This document shows, in pieces, positions 26,418-34,336 of a DNA stretch of 64,000 nucleotides (position 1 is its first letter; each line of letters opens with the position of its first letter). The DNA is from an uncultured Saprospiraceae bacterium (GTDB taxonomy: Bacteria > Bacteroidota > Bacteroidia > Chitinophagales > Saprospiraceae), in the NCBI GenBank assembly GCA_938015595.1, contig CALLPI010000005.1, positions 1 through 64,000 on the forward strand, in the 5' to 3' direction. Under the pieces are notes generated by a model. That model was given only the letters and a program-made list of their open reading frames with translations. It ran no database searches and was not told the origin of the DNA. Made by a program: the position numbers and the translations under genes.

Positions 26418-26807
26418 CGTCTGCCAAGAGCAATACTTTCTAAAACTTCGCCTGCAAATGTGCGCAGGTATTGAAAGAACTGCTTCTTTGTAGCCAAAAG
26501 TAGCTTCTATACAGAGTGTGGCGCGCTGACAAGCGTCAGCTCAAGTTTTGATTTTTGTCAGCAGCATGCAGGTAAGCGAAAGGAGCCGAGTGCCTGCGTT
26601 CGTTTATAGTTTTAGTGTGATGCAAGTCTTTTTTGCTTTCTGCAATTTAGCAGTATTGCTAGCAATTCAAAGTGATTTTCTAAGAAGTAAAAGCCTTCAG
26701 CACAGATGGCAATCTTAAATGCTCACGGGCTTTGCGCCATCTTCACTTTTGTCTGTTCTGGCAGCACCGGGTGTGCAATACTTTTTGGGGGTGTAAAAAA
26801 CCTTGTA
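26418..26807. other. Long intergenic region without a recognisable gene
   Basis: About 390 bases between the divergent CBS and membrane-protein genes. I see a perfect 6-bp hairpin GCTGAC/GTCAGC at 26525-26540 with no T-run, the CBS promoter candidate, and otherwise no coding or RNA signal. The right edge runs into the tandem operator array. Confidence 0.5.
26495..26502 (-). promoter_or_regulatory. Possible -7 box of the CBS gene pair
   Basis: TACTTTTG on the minus strand matches TAnnTTTG. The leader to the chosen start would be about 100 bases; no -33 element is evident. Confidence 0.4.
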
Positions 26808-26885
26808 TTGTAAAAAATTTTTTACTTTTGTAAAGCATTCTTTACTTTTGTAAAAAATTCTTTACTTTTGTAAAAATCTTTAACT
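26808..26885 (+). promoter_or_regulatory. Tandem 20-bp operator/promoter array
   Basis: Three head-to-tail 20-bp repeats (26808-26827, 26828-26847, 26848-26867) and a degenerate fourth (26868-26885). Each holds an inverted repeat GTAAA-N6-TTTAC (26810-26825, 26830-26845, 26850-26865), the shape of a dimeric repressor site, and the 20-bp spacing places all sites close to the same helix face. Each junction also forms TACTTTTG (26823-26830, 26843-26850, 26863-26870), a full match to the Bacteroidota -7 box. The first -7 box has a TTG 17 bases upstream. The array precedes a membrane-protein/XRE-regulator operon, so the regulator is the obvious candidate ligand. Confidence 0.75.
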
Positions 26886-26901
26886 CTTTAACTTGTATGC
26901 C

Positions 26902-27366
26902 ATGAAAACAATGCGATTACTTGCACCCAAGTGGAAATGGATAGGTGTTGCACTGACTGTGCCAGGTCTGGTGCTGGGATTTTTTTCTGTGTTCTACGAA
27001 TTTGAATTCCCGTGGTTGAATTTTCAATTGAGGGACGAAAAAGAAACCGACTTTTTTCGGAAAGCTGAAGAGAACTTTACCAACGAAATTGCTTTGACGC
27101 TGACGGTTGTAGGTTTGCTCATTCTGGCCTATACCCGCGAGGAGGTGGAGGATGAGCGCGTGCGGCTTATTAGACTGGAGGCTTTTCAGTGGAGCGTGCT
27201 CATTAGCTTCTTGTTGGTATTGGCAGGCAATTGGTTGTTGTATTCCTTTGATTTTTATGTGTTTATGGTATTCAACTTATTCACTCCACTGGTCATTTTT
27301 GTGCTGCGGTTTCACTACGTGTTGTACAGAGAAGCCCGACAAACCTCAAAAGATACCAGCCTATGA
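26902..27366 (+). CDS. Four-helix membrane protein, function unknown
   Basis: A 154-residue protein starting MKTMRLLAPKWKW with membrane helices around residues 14-31, 65-80, 95-113 and 117-136. The soluble loop between the first two contains a conserved-looking FRKAEENFTNEIALTL, and a charged cytoplasmic segment TREEVEDERVRLIRLEAFQWS lies between helices two and three. Membrane proteins with the EEVEDERxxxIR segment are regularly paired with small XRE regulators in bacteria; their role is not known to me. The start ATG 26902 lies 35-70 bases downstream of the operator array. It overlaps the regulator gene by 4 bases (ATGA). Confidence 0.82.
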   Translation: MKTMRLLAPKWKWIGVALTVPGLVLGFFSVFYEFEFPWLNFQLRDEKETDFFRKAEENFTNEIALTLTVVGLLILAYTREEVEDERVRLIRLEAFQWSVLISFLLVLAGNWLLYSFDFYVFMVFNLFTPLVIFVLRFHYVLYREARQTSKDTSL

Positions 27367-27563
27367 AGAACAGGGTAAAAGAAGAGCGCGCCCGCCTGAA
27401 CATGCAGCAGCAAGAATTGGCTGAGCGCATTGGTGTAAGCCGTCAGACAATGCACTCCATTGAGCATAACCGATACGTGCCCTCCACAGTACTGGCGCTG
27501 AAGATAGCCGCTGTATTCGGCAAGCCAGTGGAGGAGATTTTTATGTTGGAAGAGGATGATTGA
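27363..27563 (+). CDS. Small XRE-family transcriptional regulator
   Basis: A 66-residue helix-turn-helix protein of the Cro/CI type, nearly all of it the DNA-binding domain: RVKEERARLNMQQQELAERIGVSRQTMHSIEHNRYVPSTVLALKIAAVFGKPVEEIF in pieces. It belongs to the short YozG-like group that acts as a dimer without a separate ligand domain. It is translationally coupled to the preceding membrane protein (ATGA overlap at 27363-27366). By analogy with such pairs it probably represses its own operon through the palindromic array at 26808-26885; this is inference from position and symmetry. Confidence 0.93.
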   Translation: MKNRVKEERARLNMQQQELAERIGVSRQTMHSIEHNRYVPSTVLALKIAAVFGKPVEEIFMLEEDD

Positions 27564-27620
27564 GTGTATTAGCTGATCAATGGGGGAGGGCGGTGCGTGT
27601 ATGATAAATTCCTGCTCAGT

Positions 27621-28034
27621 TCAAATATTGCGGGTTAGGTTGCGATCCACCAGTACTTCTTTGAGTTCCTTAAGGAGTTTGTACTGATGGGGCATTACCT
27701 TTTTGAAGGCTTCCTTAATGGCTACAAACGTGCCTTGTTCCATTTCGGAGAGTTTTTCCGAGAGGGCTACCGCATCTTCATAAAGCATGGCCTTGAGCGA
27801 GGGAATGTCGTGCCAGTCGCCTTCTACGGCCCAGGCTTGTTCAGTTTCGCCATCGGCTTTGCTTACAGGGTCGAGTGCAATCAGTTTATCCTGCTGCATG
27901 AGCACTTCAGCCTTGTGCTGGGCATCGGGGCCTTCTGGTATCAGCCACTGATCTTCATCTGGTATGAGGAAGATTTCGAGGCCGCGCTCCCGAAAGCGAT
28001 AAATAATCAAGCGGACTTTTTCCCTCAGATTCAT
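27621..28034 (-). CDS. Hypothetical protein with Nudix-like N-terminus lacking the Nudix box
   Basis: A 137-residue soluble protein. Its start (residues 8-34, RLIIYRFRERGLEIFLIP then DEDQWLIPEG) has the look of the first strands of a Nudix hydrolase, where hydrophobic strands are followed by W.LP.G. The Nudix box with its REUxEExGU catalytic helix is absent, so it is unlikely to be an active Nudix enzyme. The rest is acidic and helical (LYEDAVALSEKLSEMEQGTFVAIKEAFKKVMPHQYKLLKELKEVL in pieces). A near-consensus -7 box TACCTTTA lies upstream. I give no function. It is upstream of, and co-oriented with, nothing that would explain it. Confidence 0.7.
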   Translation of the reverse strand: MNLREKVRLIIYRFRERGLEIFLIPDEDQWLIPEGPDAQHKAEVLMQQDKLIALDPVSKADGETEQAWAVEGDWHDIPSLKAMLYEDAVALSEKLSEMEQGTFVAIKEAFKKVMPHQYKLLKELKEVLVDRNLTRNI

Positions 28035-28116
28035 GCTCGCGAGTTAAATTGACTGGCAGGAGAAACACTAATTTATCGGATAAGGTTTACACAAGCTGTA
28101 AAGGTAGTATATTTTG

Positions 28117-29061
28117 TCACTGTGCAAACCGATAGGTAGCCATAAACTCATACCCTGGCCCACGAAATTGCCCAAAAGTGCCTATATTGAAAGAACCTGC
28201 TGCACCGATGCGCATCTGCCCGTCTTTGGTAAAGCCTTTTTTGAGCACCACGCCGGCCTGTATGCCTATAGTTTGGTTAGTGCCATAACTAAGGCCAGCC
28301 CAGAGGGCGTCGTAGCTTTCCATGCGCAGATGAAAGTATCCGTTGGCAATGCCAGGTGCCGCGTAATGCACCCAGAAGGATGGCTCCCAGCGCATATTGC
28401 CACTGGTAAAGCGCCCGCCTGCTATAGCATGGGCGTGTAAGGTGTGGCGTAGGTTGGCCGGGCTGTTGTTGTTTTTGAACACTACGTTCATAGGTGCAGC
28501 TTGCTGTACTGAAGCACCGATGTACAGGGCGCTGCGCTTGTCATATTGGCGGGCATTGGTGGTGTAGAATAGCCCTGCGCCGGCGTTGGGGCCTAGCGTA
28601 TTGAAATCGCCAGCCGGTGCCAGCGGGTCGTCAGGGTCATTGACCACCACGTTCACGGCATCCCACAGGAGGTGCTGCACTGTAGCAGATATACCTAGGG
28701 AGAATTGTTGGTTTTTGCTATCGCCAAAGCGTAGTTTGTAGGCGTATTGGAAGGCGAAGTGATTGACCACCAGCGGATTGATATAATCGCTCATAAAGTA
28801 ACCACCTATGGCGGAGTTGCTCTTGGGCATGGGGTACTGGATAGCTACCGAGGCGGTGCGCGGCGCGTTGTCAAAGCCCAACCATTGCTGGCGGTACACG
28901 GCGCTCACCTCCCAGTATGGCTCCAGGCCAGTCATAGCTGGATTCCAGAGGAAGGCCGTTTCAAGGAAAAGGCTGCGGTCGGGCAGTTGTTGGGCTTCCA
29001 GCCGGTCGGTGGCACAAGCCAACGCGCAGGTCAGCCCCAGGATGTAGTATAGAGCTTTCAT
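28117..29061 (-). CDS. PorP/SprF family T9SS outer-membrane protein (locus 1)
   Basis: A 314-residue outer-membrane protein of the PorP/SprF family. SprF is needed for secretion or anchoring of the adhesin SprB in gliding flavobacteria, and many paralogues sit beside type B T9SS substrates. Visible: signal peptide ending LEAQQ, the family hallmark FLWNPAMTGLEPYWEVSAVYRQQWLGFDNAPRTASVAIQYPM in pieces, SAIGGYFMSDYINPLVVNH, and a C-terminal beta strand ending TYRFAQ. It starts 2 bases after the stop of the type B protein gene 29064-30980, so the two form one operon and probably one secretion unit. Confidence 0.9.
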   Translation of the reverse strand: MKALYYILGLTCALACATDRLEAQQLPDRSLFLETAFLWNPAMTGLEPYWEVSAVYRQQWLGFDNAPRTASVAIQYPMPKSNSAIGGYFMSDYINPLVVNHFAFQYAYKLRFGDSKNQQFSLGISATVQHLLWDAVNVVVNDPDDPLAPAGDFNTLGPNAGAGLFYTTNARQYDKRSALYIGASVQQAAPMNVVFKNNNSPANLRHTLHAHAIAGGRFTSGNMRWEPSFWVHYAAPGIANGYFHLRMESYDALWAGLSYGTNQTIGIQAGVVLKKGFTKDGQMRIGAAGSFNIGTFGQFRGPGYEFMATYRFAQ

Positions 29062-29063
29062 TT

Positions 29064-30980
29064 TCAGTCTCTTACAATAGTGAGTGTTTGCTTGAAATCG
29101 GTGTGCGCTACAGAGAGCACATAGAAGTAGTGCCCTGCTGGCAGAGGCTTACCGCGCCAGGAGCCATCAAAGCGCTCGGCGTCGGTCTGGTAGCCGAGTT
29201 TCTGATATACGAGGTCGCCCCAGCGGTTATAGACCTTGAGCGCGTTGTTACTAAATTTGCCTAATCCTTCAAACTCTAGTACATCATTTTTGCCATCGCC
29301 ATTGGGCGTGATGAGGTTGACCAGGCGTATATTGGGTGCACCGTCCAGGATTTCCACCTTGACTTCGCGCACGGTTTGGCAGCCGTTGAACTCGCGTATC
29401 GTTACTCGAAACATCGAAGTGCGCAGGGGCGTCACTGTGGGAGTGGGGGAGGTGTAGCTGCTGAACGGGAACTCCGAGCGATCCCATATGTAAGATACCC
29501 CGCCTGTAGCGAATAGCTGTACTGGCTGGCCGCGCTGTACGCAGGTGTCGGGGCCAGCCTGACCACGCACATCGTATATTTGTACCAGGAAACTGGCGGT
29601 ATCTGAGGCACAGGCGGTGGATGCAATGACGGTATAGAGTGTGGTAGTACGCGGTTTGGCTACAGGGTTGGCGATGTCGGTGCGGTTGAGGGTGCGCGAG
29701 GTGTCAATCCAGCGGTAATCACTGCCACCCGAAACGCGCAGTTGCAGGCTGTCTCCTGGACAGATGCGCAGGTCAAAGTTTTCCAACACAACGTGCACCT
29801 GGCCGCTCACCGTAATGCGCGTGGTATCCGATCCTGTGCAGCCACGTGCGTCGGTCACTGTCACGCTGTACAGACCGCTTTGGCTGACGGTGAGCCGGCG
29901 CTGGGTACTACCGTCTGACCAGTGGTAGGCGGCAAAATCACCAGGGTCAAGTGTCGTGTTTTCCCCTGGGCAAAGCGTAAGATCGTCGCCTAGGTTGGGT
30001 TGGGGCGGTTCAGCGGCTTCAATGACGAATTGCGCCTGCAAAGTACAGCCAGCAGCGTCGGTAACGGCAAGTGAATATACGCCAGCCTGAAGCCCCAAAA
30101 ATTGGTTGGTGTTTTGTGGAGCACCGCCTTGCAAGGCGTATTGATACCCAGGTGTGCCGCCTGCGATGTCAATTTCGGCACTGCCGCCGCCAGGTACACA
30201 ACCGCCAGGGCTTATGTGTATGCTGTCTATACGTAACGCGGGCGGCTCAGTCACCTCAATGCTGGTTTCGTACAGCAGCACCCCTTGAGCATTTTCCACT
30301 CTGAGTGCATAGATGCCTGCCCGCAAGCCAGTCAGTGAAGGGGTAGTGGCAGAAAAGTCATCTGGGCCGCTCCAGCGAAATACGATGCCTGGGGGTGCAC
30401 CCGTAGTTTGGACTGTGATGGCGCCGTTGGCCTGGCCAGCGCAAGTAGCGCTTTGAGCTTCCAGAATTGGCTGCCAGGGAGTTGTAATGCGCACCACGCC
30501 AGTGTCCTGTGCTAAAGCCAGTGAGTCGAAAAGACCAGGTGCACTGCCATTGCGAAAGATTTGTATGCGCAGCGGGTCGTTGGAAATATATACCTGTGTA
30601 GAATCGCCATTCTGGCCTTCTGCATGGAAATGTAGGCGCACCAGTTGTTCGCCGTTGGGCAGGCTTACGCCCTGGCCTGTTACATCAAACCAGGAAAACC
30701 GCAAAATGCCCTGCGCCGCGGCTGTAGGGCCAATAGCTACCTGATTTAGTTGGCCGGAGGATTGGCCCAGATAGCGCATCACGTCAGGATTCCAGCGTAT
30801 GGAAAACTGAGCACTGACTATCTGGGTGAAATTTTGAGCGGCAAGGATAGGAAGCACCAGGGTGTCACCGCGCTGTACTGTGGTATCTGGGAAGGCCAGC
30901 CTAATGGATTGCGCCCATCCGGCTAACGTGAGGCACCCCAGTAGGCCTGTGACAGCAACGGATAAAAGCCGTACTCTCAT
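29064..30980 (-). CDS. T9SS type B surface protein with cohesin-like and SprB-like modules (locus 1)
   Basis: A 638-residue secreted protein: signal peptide (MRVRLLSVAVTGLLGCLTLAGWAQ), a cohesin-like beta-sandwich (residues about 25-170, FSIRWNPDVMRYLG...GILRFSWFD), two SprB-like repeats (ATCAGQANGAITV..., GGCVPGGGSAEIDIAGGTPGYQYAL), further Ig-like modules with GC...DT patterns, and a C-terminal gliding-motility-associated type B sorting domain (LITPNGDGKNDVLEF, NALKVYNRWGDLVYQ, LPAGHYFYVLSV, TLTIVRD). Type B domains send proteins through T9SS to the cell surface. The downstream PorP gene is its likely dedicated partner. A -7 box lies at 31006-31013. Confidence 0.9.
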   Translation of the reverse strand: MRVRLLSVAVTGLLGCLTLAGWAQSIRLAFPDTTVQRGDTLVLPILAAQNFTQIVSAQFSIRWNPDVMRYLGQSSGQLNQVAIGPTAAAQGILRFSWFDVTGQGVSLPNGEQLVRLHFHAEGQNGDSTQVYISNDPLRIQIFRNGSAPGLFDSLALAQDTGVVRITTPWQPILEAQSATCAGQANGAITVQTTGAPPGIVFRWSGPDDFSATTPSLTGLRAGIYALRVENAQGVLLYETSIEVTEPPALRIDSIHISPGGCVPGGGSAEIDIAGGTPGYQYALQGGAPQNTNQFLGLQAGVYSLAVTDAAGCTLQAQFVIEAAEPPQPNLGDDLTLCPGENTTLDPGDFAAYHWSDGSTQRRLTVSQSGLYSVTVTDARGCTGSDTTRITVSGQVHVVLENFDLRICPGDSLQLRVSGGSDYRWIDTSRTLNRTDIANPVAKPRTTTLYTVIASTACASDTASFLVQIYDVRGQAGPDTCVQRGQPVQLFATGGVSYIWDRSEFPFSSYTSPTPTVTPLRTSMFRVTIREFNGCQTVREVKVEILDGAPNIRLVNLITPNGDGKNDVLEFEGLGKFSNNALKVYNRWGDLVYQKLGYQTDAERFDGSWRGKPLPAGHYFYVLSVAHTDFKQTLTIVRD

Positions 30981-31005
30981 AGCGTAGTTTTTGAGATTTG
31001 GAATG

Positions 31006-31013
31006 CAAATATA
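31006..31013 (-). promoter_or_regulatory. Promoter -7 box of the T9SS locus 1 operon
   Basis: TATATTTG on the minus strand, matching TAnnTTTG, ending 25 bases before the start codon at 30980. Confidence 0.6.
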
Positions 31014-31109
31014 CGTATTATGATATTTTTGTGATATTCGTTACGGCGCGGTATGCCTAAAGATTCCGAACTTTGTACCGTTTTTTATTAAACCTTTAAA
31101 TTATGCAGC

Positions 31110-31766
31110 ATGGAACATATCACTGAGCTGAAGCCCATGCCCCGAATCGGGGACAAGGCCCCTGACTTCGAGGCAGTGACTACTACCGGGGTCATCAAAT
31201 TCTCAGACTTCAACCGCGATCATTGGGTCATCATGTTCTCTCACCCGGCCGACTTCACGCCCGTGTGCACCACCGAGCTTTCGGCTTTTGCTACGGACAA
31301 GAAGTTCTTCGAGGAGCGCAACACCAAACTCATCGGCCTGAGTATTGACAGTATTCACTCTCATGTGGCTTGGGTACAAAATGTACGCGAAAAGACTGGA
31401 GTGTACATGGATTTCCCCATTATCGCCGATCTAGATATGAAAGTGGCGCACCTATATGGTATGCTGCACCCTGGTGCTAGCTCTACAGCTACAGTACGTG
31501 CAGTGTTCTTCATTGACCCTCAGGGCATCATTCGCCTTATCATGTACTACCCGCTTAATGTGGGCCGCAACATGGAAGAAATCAAGCGCGTGCTCATTGC
31601 TCTGCAAACCGCCGATCAGTTCTCTTGCGCTATTCCTGTGAACTGGACGCCCGGTCATAAAGTTATTGTGCCGCCGCCCAAGACGCTCGAAGAAGTGGAA
31701 GAACGCCTGACCAATACTACTTACGAAAAGGTGGACTTCTACCTGGCTAAAAAATCCATTGGGTAG
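31110..31766 (+). CDS. 1-Cys-type (Prx6-like) peroxiredoxin
   Basis: A 218-residue cytoplasmic peroxiredoxin that reduces hydrogen peroxide and organic hydroperoxides. The peroxidatic Cys53 lies in SHPADFTPVCTTE, with the conserved Thr and the Arg in TVRAVFFIDP. The long C-terminal arm (IPVNWTPGHKVIVPPP) places it in the Prx6/AhpC long-form group found in bacteria and archaea. A second cysteine, Cys173 in FSCAIPVNW, could serve as resolving cysteine as in some archaeal homologues; that is inference. Candidate -7 boxes upstream are TATTTTTG (31024-31031) and GAACTTTG (31068-31075). A strong terminator follows. Confidence 0.94.
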   Translation: MEHITELKPMPRIGDKAPDFEAVTTTGVIKFSDFNRDHWVIMFSHPADFTPVCTTELSAFATDKKFFEERNTKLIGLSIDSIHSHVAWVQNVREKTGVYMDFPIIADLDMKVAHLYGMLHPGASSTATVRAVFFIDPQGIIRLIMYYPLNVGRNMEEIKRVLIALQTADQFSCAIPVNWTPGHKVIVPPPKTLEEVEERLTNTTYEKVDFYLAKKSIG

Positions 31767-31804
31767 TCAAGTCCTATCACTTCTAAGCTATACGGTACAC
31801 ACTA

Positions 31805-31838
31805 AGCCTGTCGGCAACTTCGCCGGCAGGCTGTTTTT
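31805..31838 (+). terminator. Intrinsic terminator after the peroxiredoxin gene
   Basis: An 11-bp G+C-rich stem with one wobble (31805-31815 with 31822-31832), 6-base loop AACTTC, then G and TTTTT (31834-31838). Confidence 0.9.
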
Positions 31839-32025
31839 GTTTGGGCCAAGCCCACTCCACATGTCTCTGAAGCCCCCAATGCTATGCTGTGAGTCATGGT
31901 AGCCAGAGCCTGGGAGGGGTACGACGTACCGGTTATTTCCTGTCTTTGCCTTCATCAAGCGATGCTTCACTATTGGTTTTGCCAGATGTGGCTTTGGCTT
32001 GCCCATTACTTGCGCCATTTTTCTC

Positions 32026-32033
32026 TACCTTTG
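32026..32033 (+). promoter_or_regulatory. Promoter -7 box that decides the start of the flavoprotein gene
   Basis: TACCTTTG, a full TAnnTTTG match. Transcription would begin near 32040, so all in-frame ATG codons (31896, 31962, 31986) lie upstream of it and cannot be used from this promoter. Confidence 0.6.
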
Positions 32034-32069
32034 CCTCAGCGCGCGTTGCGCTTGAAGAACATAAGCGTT

Positions 32070-33317
32070 TTGAGCATCCTTCAAACAGATATTGGTATAT
32101 TAGGTGCTGGCCCAGCGGGCGCTGCTGCGGCGCTTCGGCTGGGTACACTGGGTATTCCGTGTATTATTGTGGACAAGGCTACGTTTCCTCGTCCTAAGGT
32201 CTGCGGTGATGCCATCAGCGGCAAGGTCACTACACTGTTGCACCGTATGAACCCCGATATGCTCCGCCGCTTCGATGCTCAGCCCATGCATACCGGCGTG
32301 TGGGGTATTCGATTTGTGGCGCCCAACCGCAAGGTGCTCGACATTCCTTTTGGTGGGGGTATCATGCCGGCTTCAGCTTCCGCGCCGGGCTACGTATGCC
32401 GTCGTACTGACTTCGACCACTTCCTGGTGCAGGAAATGAAGCACTACCCCAGCATTACTTTACTAGAAAACACAGACATCCAGCATGTTGAGAAAACTGG
32501 CTCAGGCTACTGTATGGCTACTGCCGATCTCCGCACCCAAGTACACTGCCGGTTATTGCTGGTGGCCAATGGCGCGCACTCTGCGTTTAGCCGCAAGATA
32601 GCTGGCCTGCACAAAGACCCCGCGCACCACGCTGCTTCCGTCAGAGCTTATTTTGATGGAGTAAGCGGGATGCACTCTCAAGGATTCATTGAACTGCATT
32701 TTTTGCGTCCTATCTTGCCTGGGTATTTTTGGATATTTCCGCTGCCTGACGGCCGCGCCAACGTTGGCCTAGGCATTCGGAGTGATGTAGTGAGTAAAAA
32801 GCACTTGAATTTGCGGCAGGTCTTTCAGGAATTGATTTGTACGCATCCCAGCCTGCGCGAGCGTTTTGCCCACGCTCGTCGGGAAGGCCCCCTCGAGGGT
32901 TACGGCCTACCACTGGGTTCCAGGCCCCGCCCCATCTCCGGCGACCACTATCTGCTGCTGGGCGATGCTGGCCACCTCATAGACCCTCTTACTGGCGAGG
33001 GCATCGGAAATGCTTTTTACAGCGGCGTCATTGCCGCCGAGCAAGCCCAGCGTTGTCTGGAGGTGCAAAACTTCTCTGCAGACTTCCTGAAAGCCTACGA
33101 CCAGCGCGTAGCCAGGGTACTCGGCTCCGAAATGCAGCTCAGTTATCGCCTGCAATCTTTGCTGGCCTGGCCGGCGGTAGCTTCTCTTATGGCCAATGTT
33201 ATTGCTGGCAATAGCAACATCATTCATGCCTTTACACGTATGTACACCGACTTTGAACTGCGCCTTCAGTTGGTCAACCCTATGTTCTGGCTTAAGATGA
33301 TGTGGCGAAAGCGTTGA
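32070..33317 (+). CDS. Geranylgeranyl reductase family FAD-dependent oxidoreductase
   Basis: A flavoprotein of the PHBH-fold GGR group, which reduces or oxidises isoprenoid and related chains. The product of 415 residues has the dinucleotide-binding GILGAGPAGAAAALRLG at the N-terminus, PRPKVCGDAISGKV (the family's KxCGxxxS/G), the YFWIFPLPDGRANVGLG motif, and the second FAD motif LLLGDAGHLIDPLTGEGIGNAFYSG. Homologues start about eight residues before the first strand; no ATG lies there, and a -7 box at 32026-32033 rules out upstream ATGs. I therefore propose TTG 32070 (MSILQTDIGIL) with TTG 32052 as alternative. The lipid substrate is not known. Confidence 0.88.
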   Translation: MSILQTDIGILGAGPAGAAAALRLGTLGIPCIIVDKATFPRPKVCGDAISGKVTTLLHRMNPDMLRRFDAQPMHTGVWGIRFVAPNRKVLDIPFGGGIMPASASAPGYVCRRTDFDHFLVQEMKHYPSITLLENTDIQHVEKTGSGYCMATADLRTQVHCRLLLVANGAHSAFSRKIAGLHKDPAHHAASVRAYFDGVSGMHSQGFIELHFLRPILPGYFWIFPLPDGRANVGLGIRSDVVSKKHLNLRQVFQELICTHPSLRERFAHARREGPLEGYGLPLGSRPRPISGDHYLLLGDAGHLIDPLTGEGIGNAFYSGVIAAEQAQRCLEVQNFSADFLKAYDQRVARVLGSEMQLSYRLQSLLAWPAVASLMANVIAGNSNIIHAFTRMYTDFELRLQLVNPMFWLKMMWRKR

Positions 33318-33500
33318 GAAGAAAGTATTGCAAGCCATGGCAGGTGGTGTGTCACGCAGCCCCCGGAGTGTATGTGTCGTTGTTCAAGTGCAGCAGGTGC
33401 CATATAGCGGGCCGACAGAGGGCACGTAGCGGCGGTAGATACAGAAAGTGTCATTACTTTGAATACTCCTTGCCACCTTTGCAGGAAAAGATAAAACACC

Positions 33501-34133
33501 ATGCAGAATACTGCTCTGAATCAATACTGTGAGGCGCACACTACGCCAGCCTCAGCAGTGCTATATGCGCTAGAACGCGAAACCCACCTGCGAACCCTAT
33601 CGCCTCAGATGCTTTCTGGGCAATTACAAGGGCAGTTGCTTCGCTTTTTGAGCCTTATGCTCAAGCCGCACTTGGCACTGGAGATCGGCACATTCACAGG
33701 CTATAGTGCTATATGCCTGGCAGAAGGCCTGGCGCCTGGCGGCATGCTGCACACAATAGAGGCCAACGTAGAGCTGGAGGCCATGATACGCCGCTATCTG
33801 GCTGAAGCAGGTTTGCAGGAGCGCGTACACTTGCATATGGGCAATGCTCTGGAAATTGTGCCCACGATAGAAGGGCCGTTTGACTTAGTGTGGATAGATG
33901 CCGGCAAACAGGACTACGTGTACTACTATGACCTGGTGATAGACAAGGTGTCGCCGGGTGGGTTTATCCTGGCCGACAATGTGCTGTGGAGTGGCAAAGT
34001 GTTGCAAACAAACCTCGATCCCGATGCTCTGGCTTTGCATCGCTTTAACCAAAAAGTGCATGCCGACCCCCGCGTGGAGAACCTATTGTTGCCTGTACGA
34101 GACGGTATTTTAATGGCGCGGAGGTTACCTTGA
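33501..34133 (+). CDS. Class I SAM-dependent O-methyltransferase
   Basis: A 210-residue soluble O-methyltransferase of the caffeoyl-CoA/catechol type. It shows the SAM-binding LALEIGTFTGYSAICLAEGL (motif I, residues about 57-75), the acidic residue closing the second strand in HTIEANVE, the metal-binding FDLVWIDAGKQDYVYYYDLV, and GGFILADNVLWSGKV. Such enzymes need a divalent metal and methylate catechol-like hydroxyls; the natural substrate in Bacteroidota is not established. It starts 183 bases after the flavoprotein gene. A near-consensus -7 box CACCTTTG lies at 33476-33483. Confidence 0.92.
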   Translation: MQNTALNQYCEAHTTPASAVLYALERETHLRTLSPQMLSGQLQGQLLRFLSLMLKPHLALEIGTFTGYSAICLAEGLAPGGMLHTIEANVELEAMIRRYLAEAGLQERVHLHMGNALEIVPTIEGPFDLVWIDAGKQDYVYYYDLVIDKVSPGGFILADNVLWSGKVLQTNLDPDALALHRFNQKVHADPRVENLLLPVRDGILMARRLP

Positions 34134-34178
34134 CTTTGAACCAAACTCCTATTAAAGCTGTATCTATATCTTGACTTC

Positions 34179-34222
34179 CCAAGTTTTGTACACAACATTC
34201 GCAAGTCGTGCACAAAACTTGG
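34179..34222. repeat. Palindromic repeat element, copy A
   Basis: Two 15-base arms, CCAAGTTTTGTACAC (34179-34193) and GTGCACAAAACTTGG (34208-34222), pair 14 of 15 around a 14-base loop. A related copy lies at 46536-46579, and similarity extends about 25 bases to the left and over GCGTTG to the right. No T-run follows on either strand, so it is not a plain intrinsic terminator. Confidence 0.75.
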
Positions 34223-34336
34223 CGTTGTTCAGTATATACCGTTTCTAAACAAAATGGGACGAACAGGCAGTTTTCCACTATCAAAAGCTGTCTGGCATCC
34301 CGCCGTATTGTCAACCATTTTACACGCGCAACAACT

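Noticed and set aside
26808-26867. Possible CRISPR-like array
   Set aside because: The units follow each other directly with no spacers, are only 20 bases long, and no cas gene is present; an operator/promoter array explains it better.
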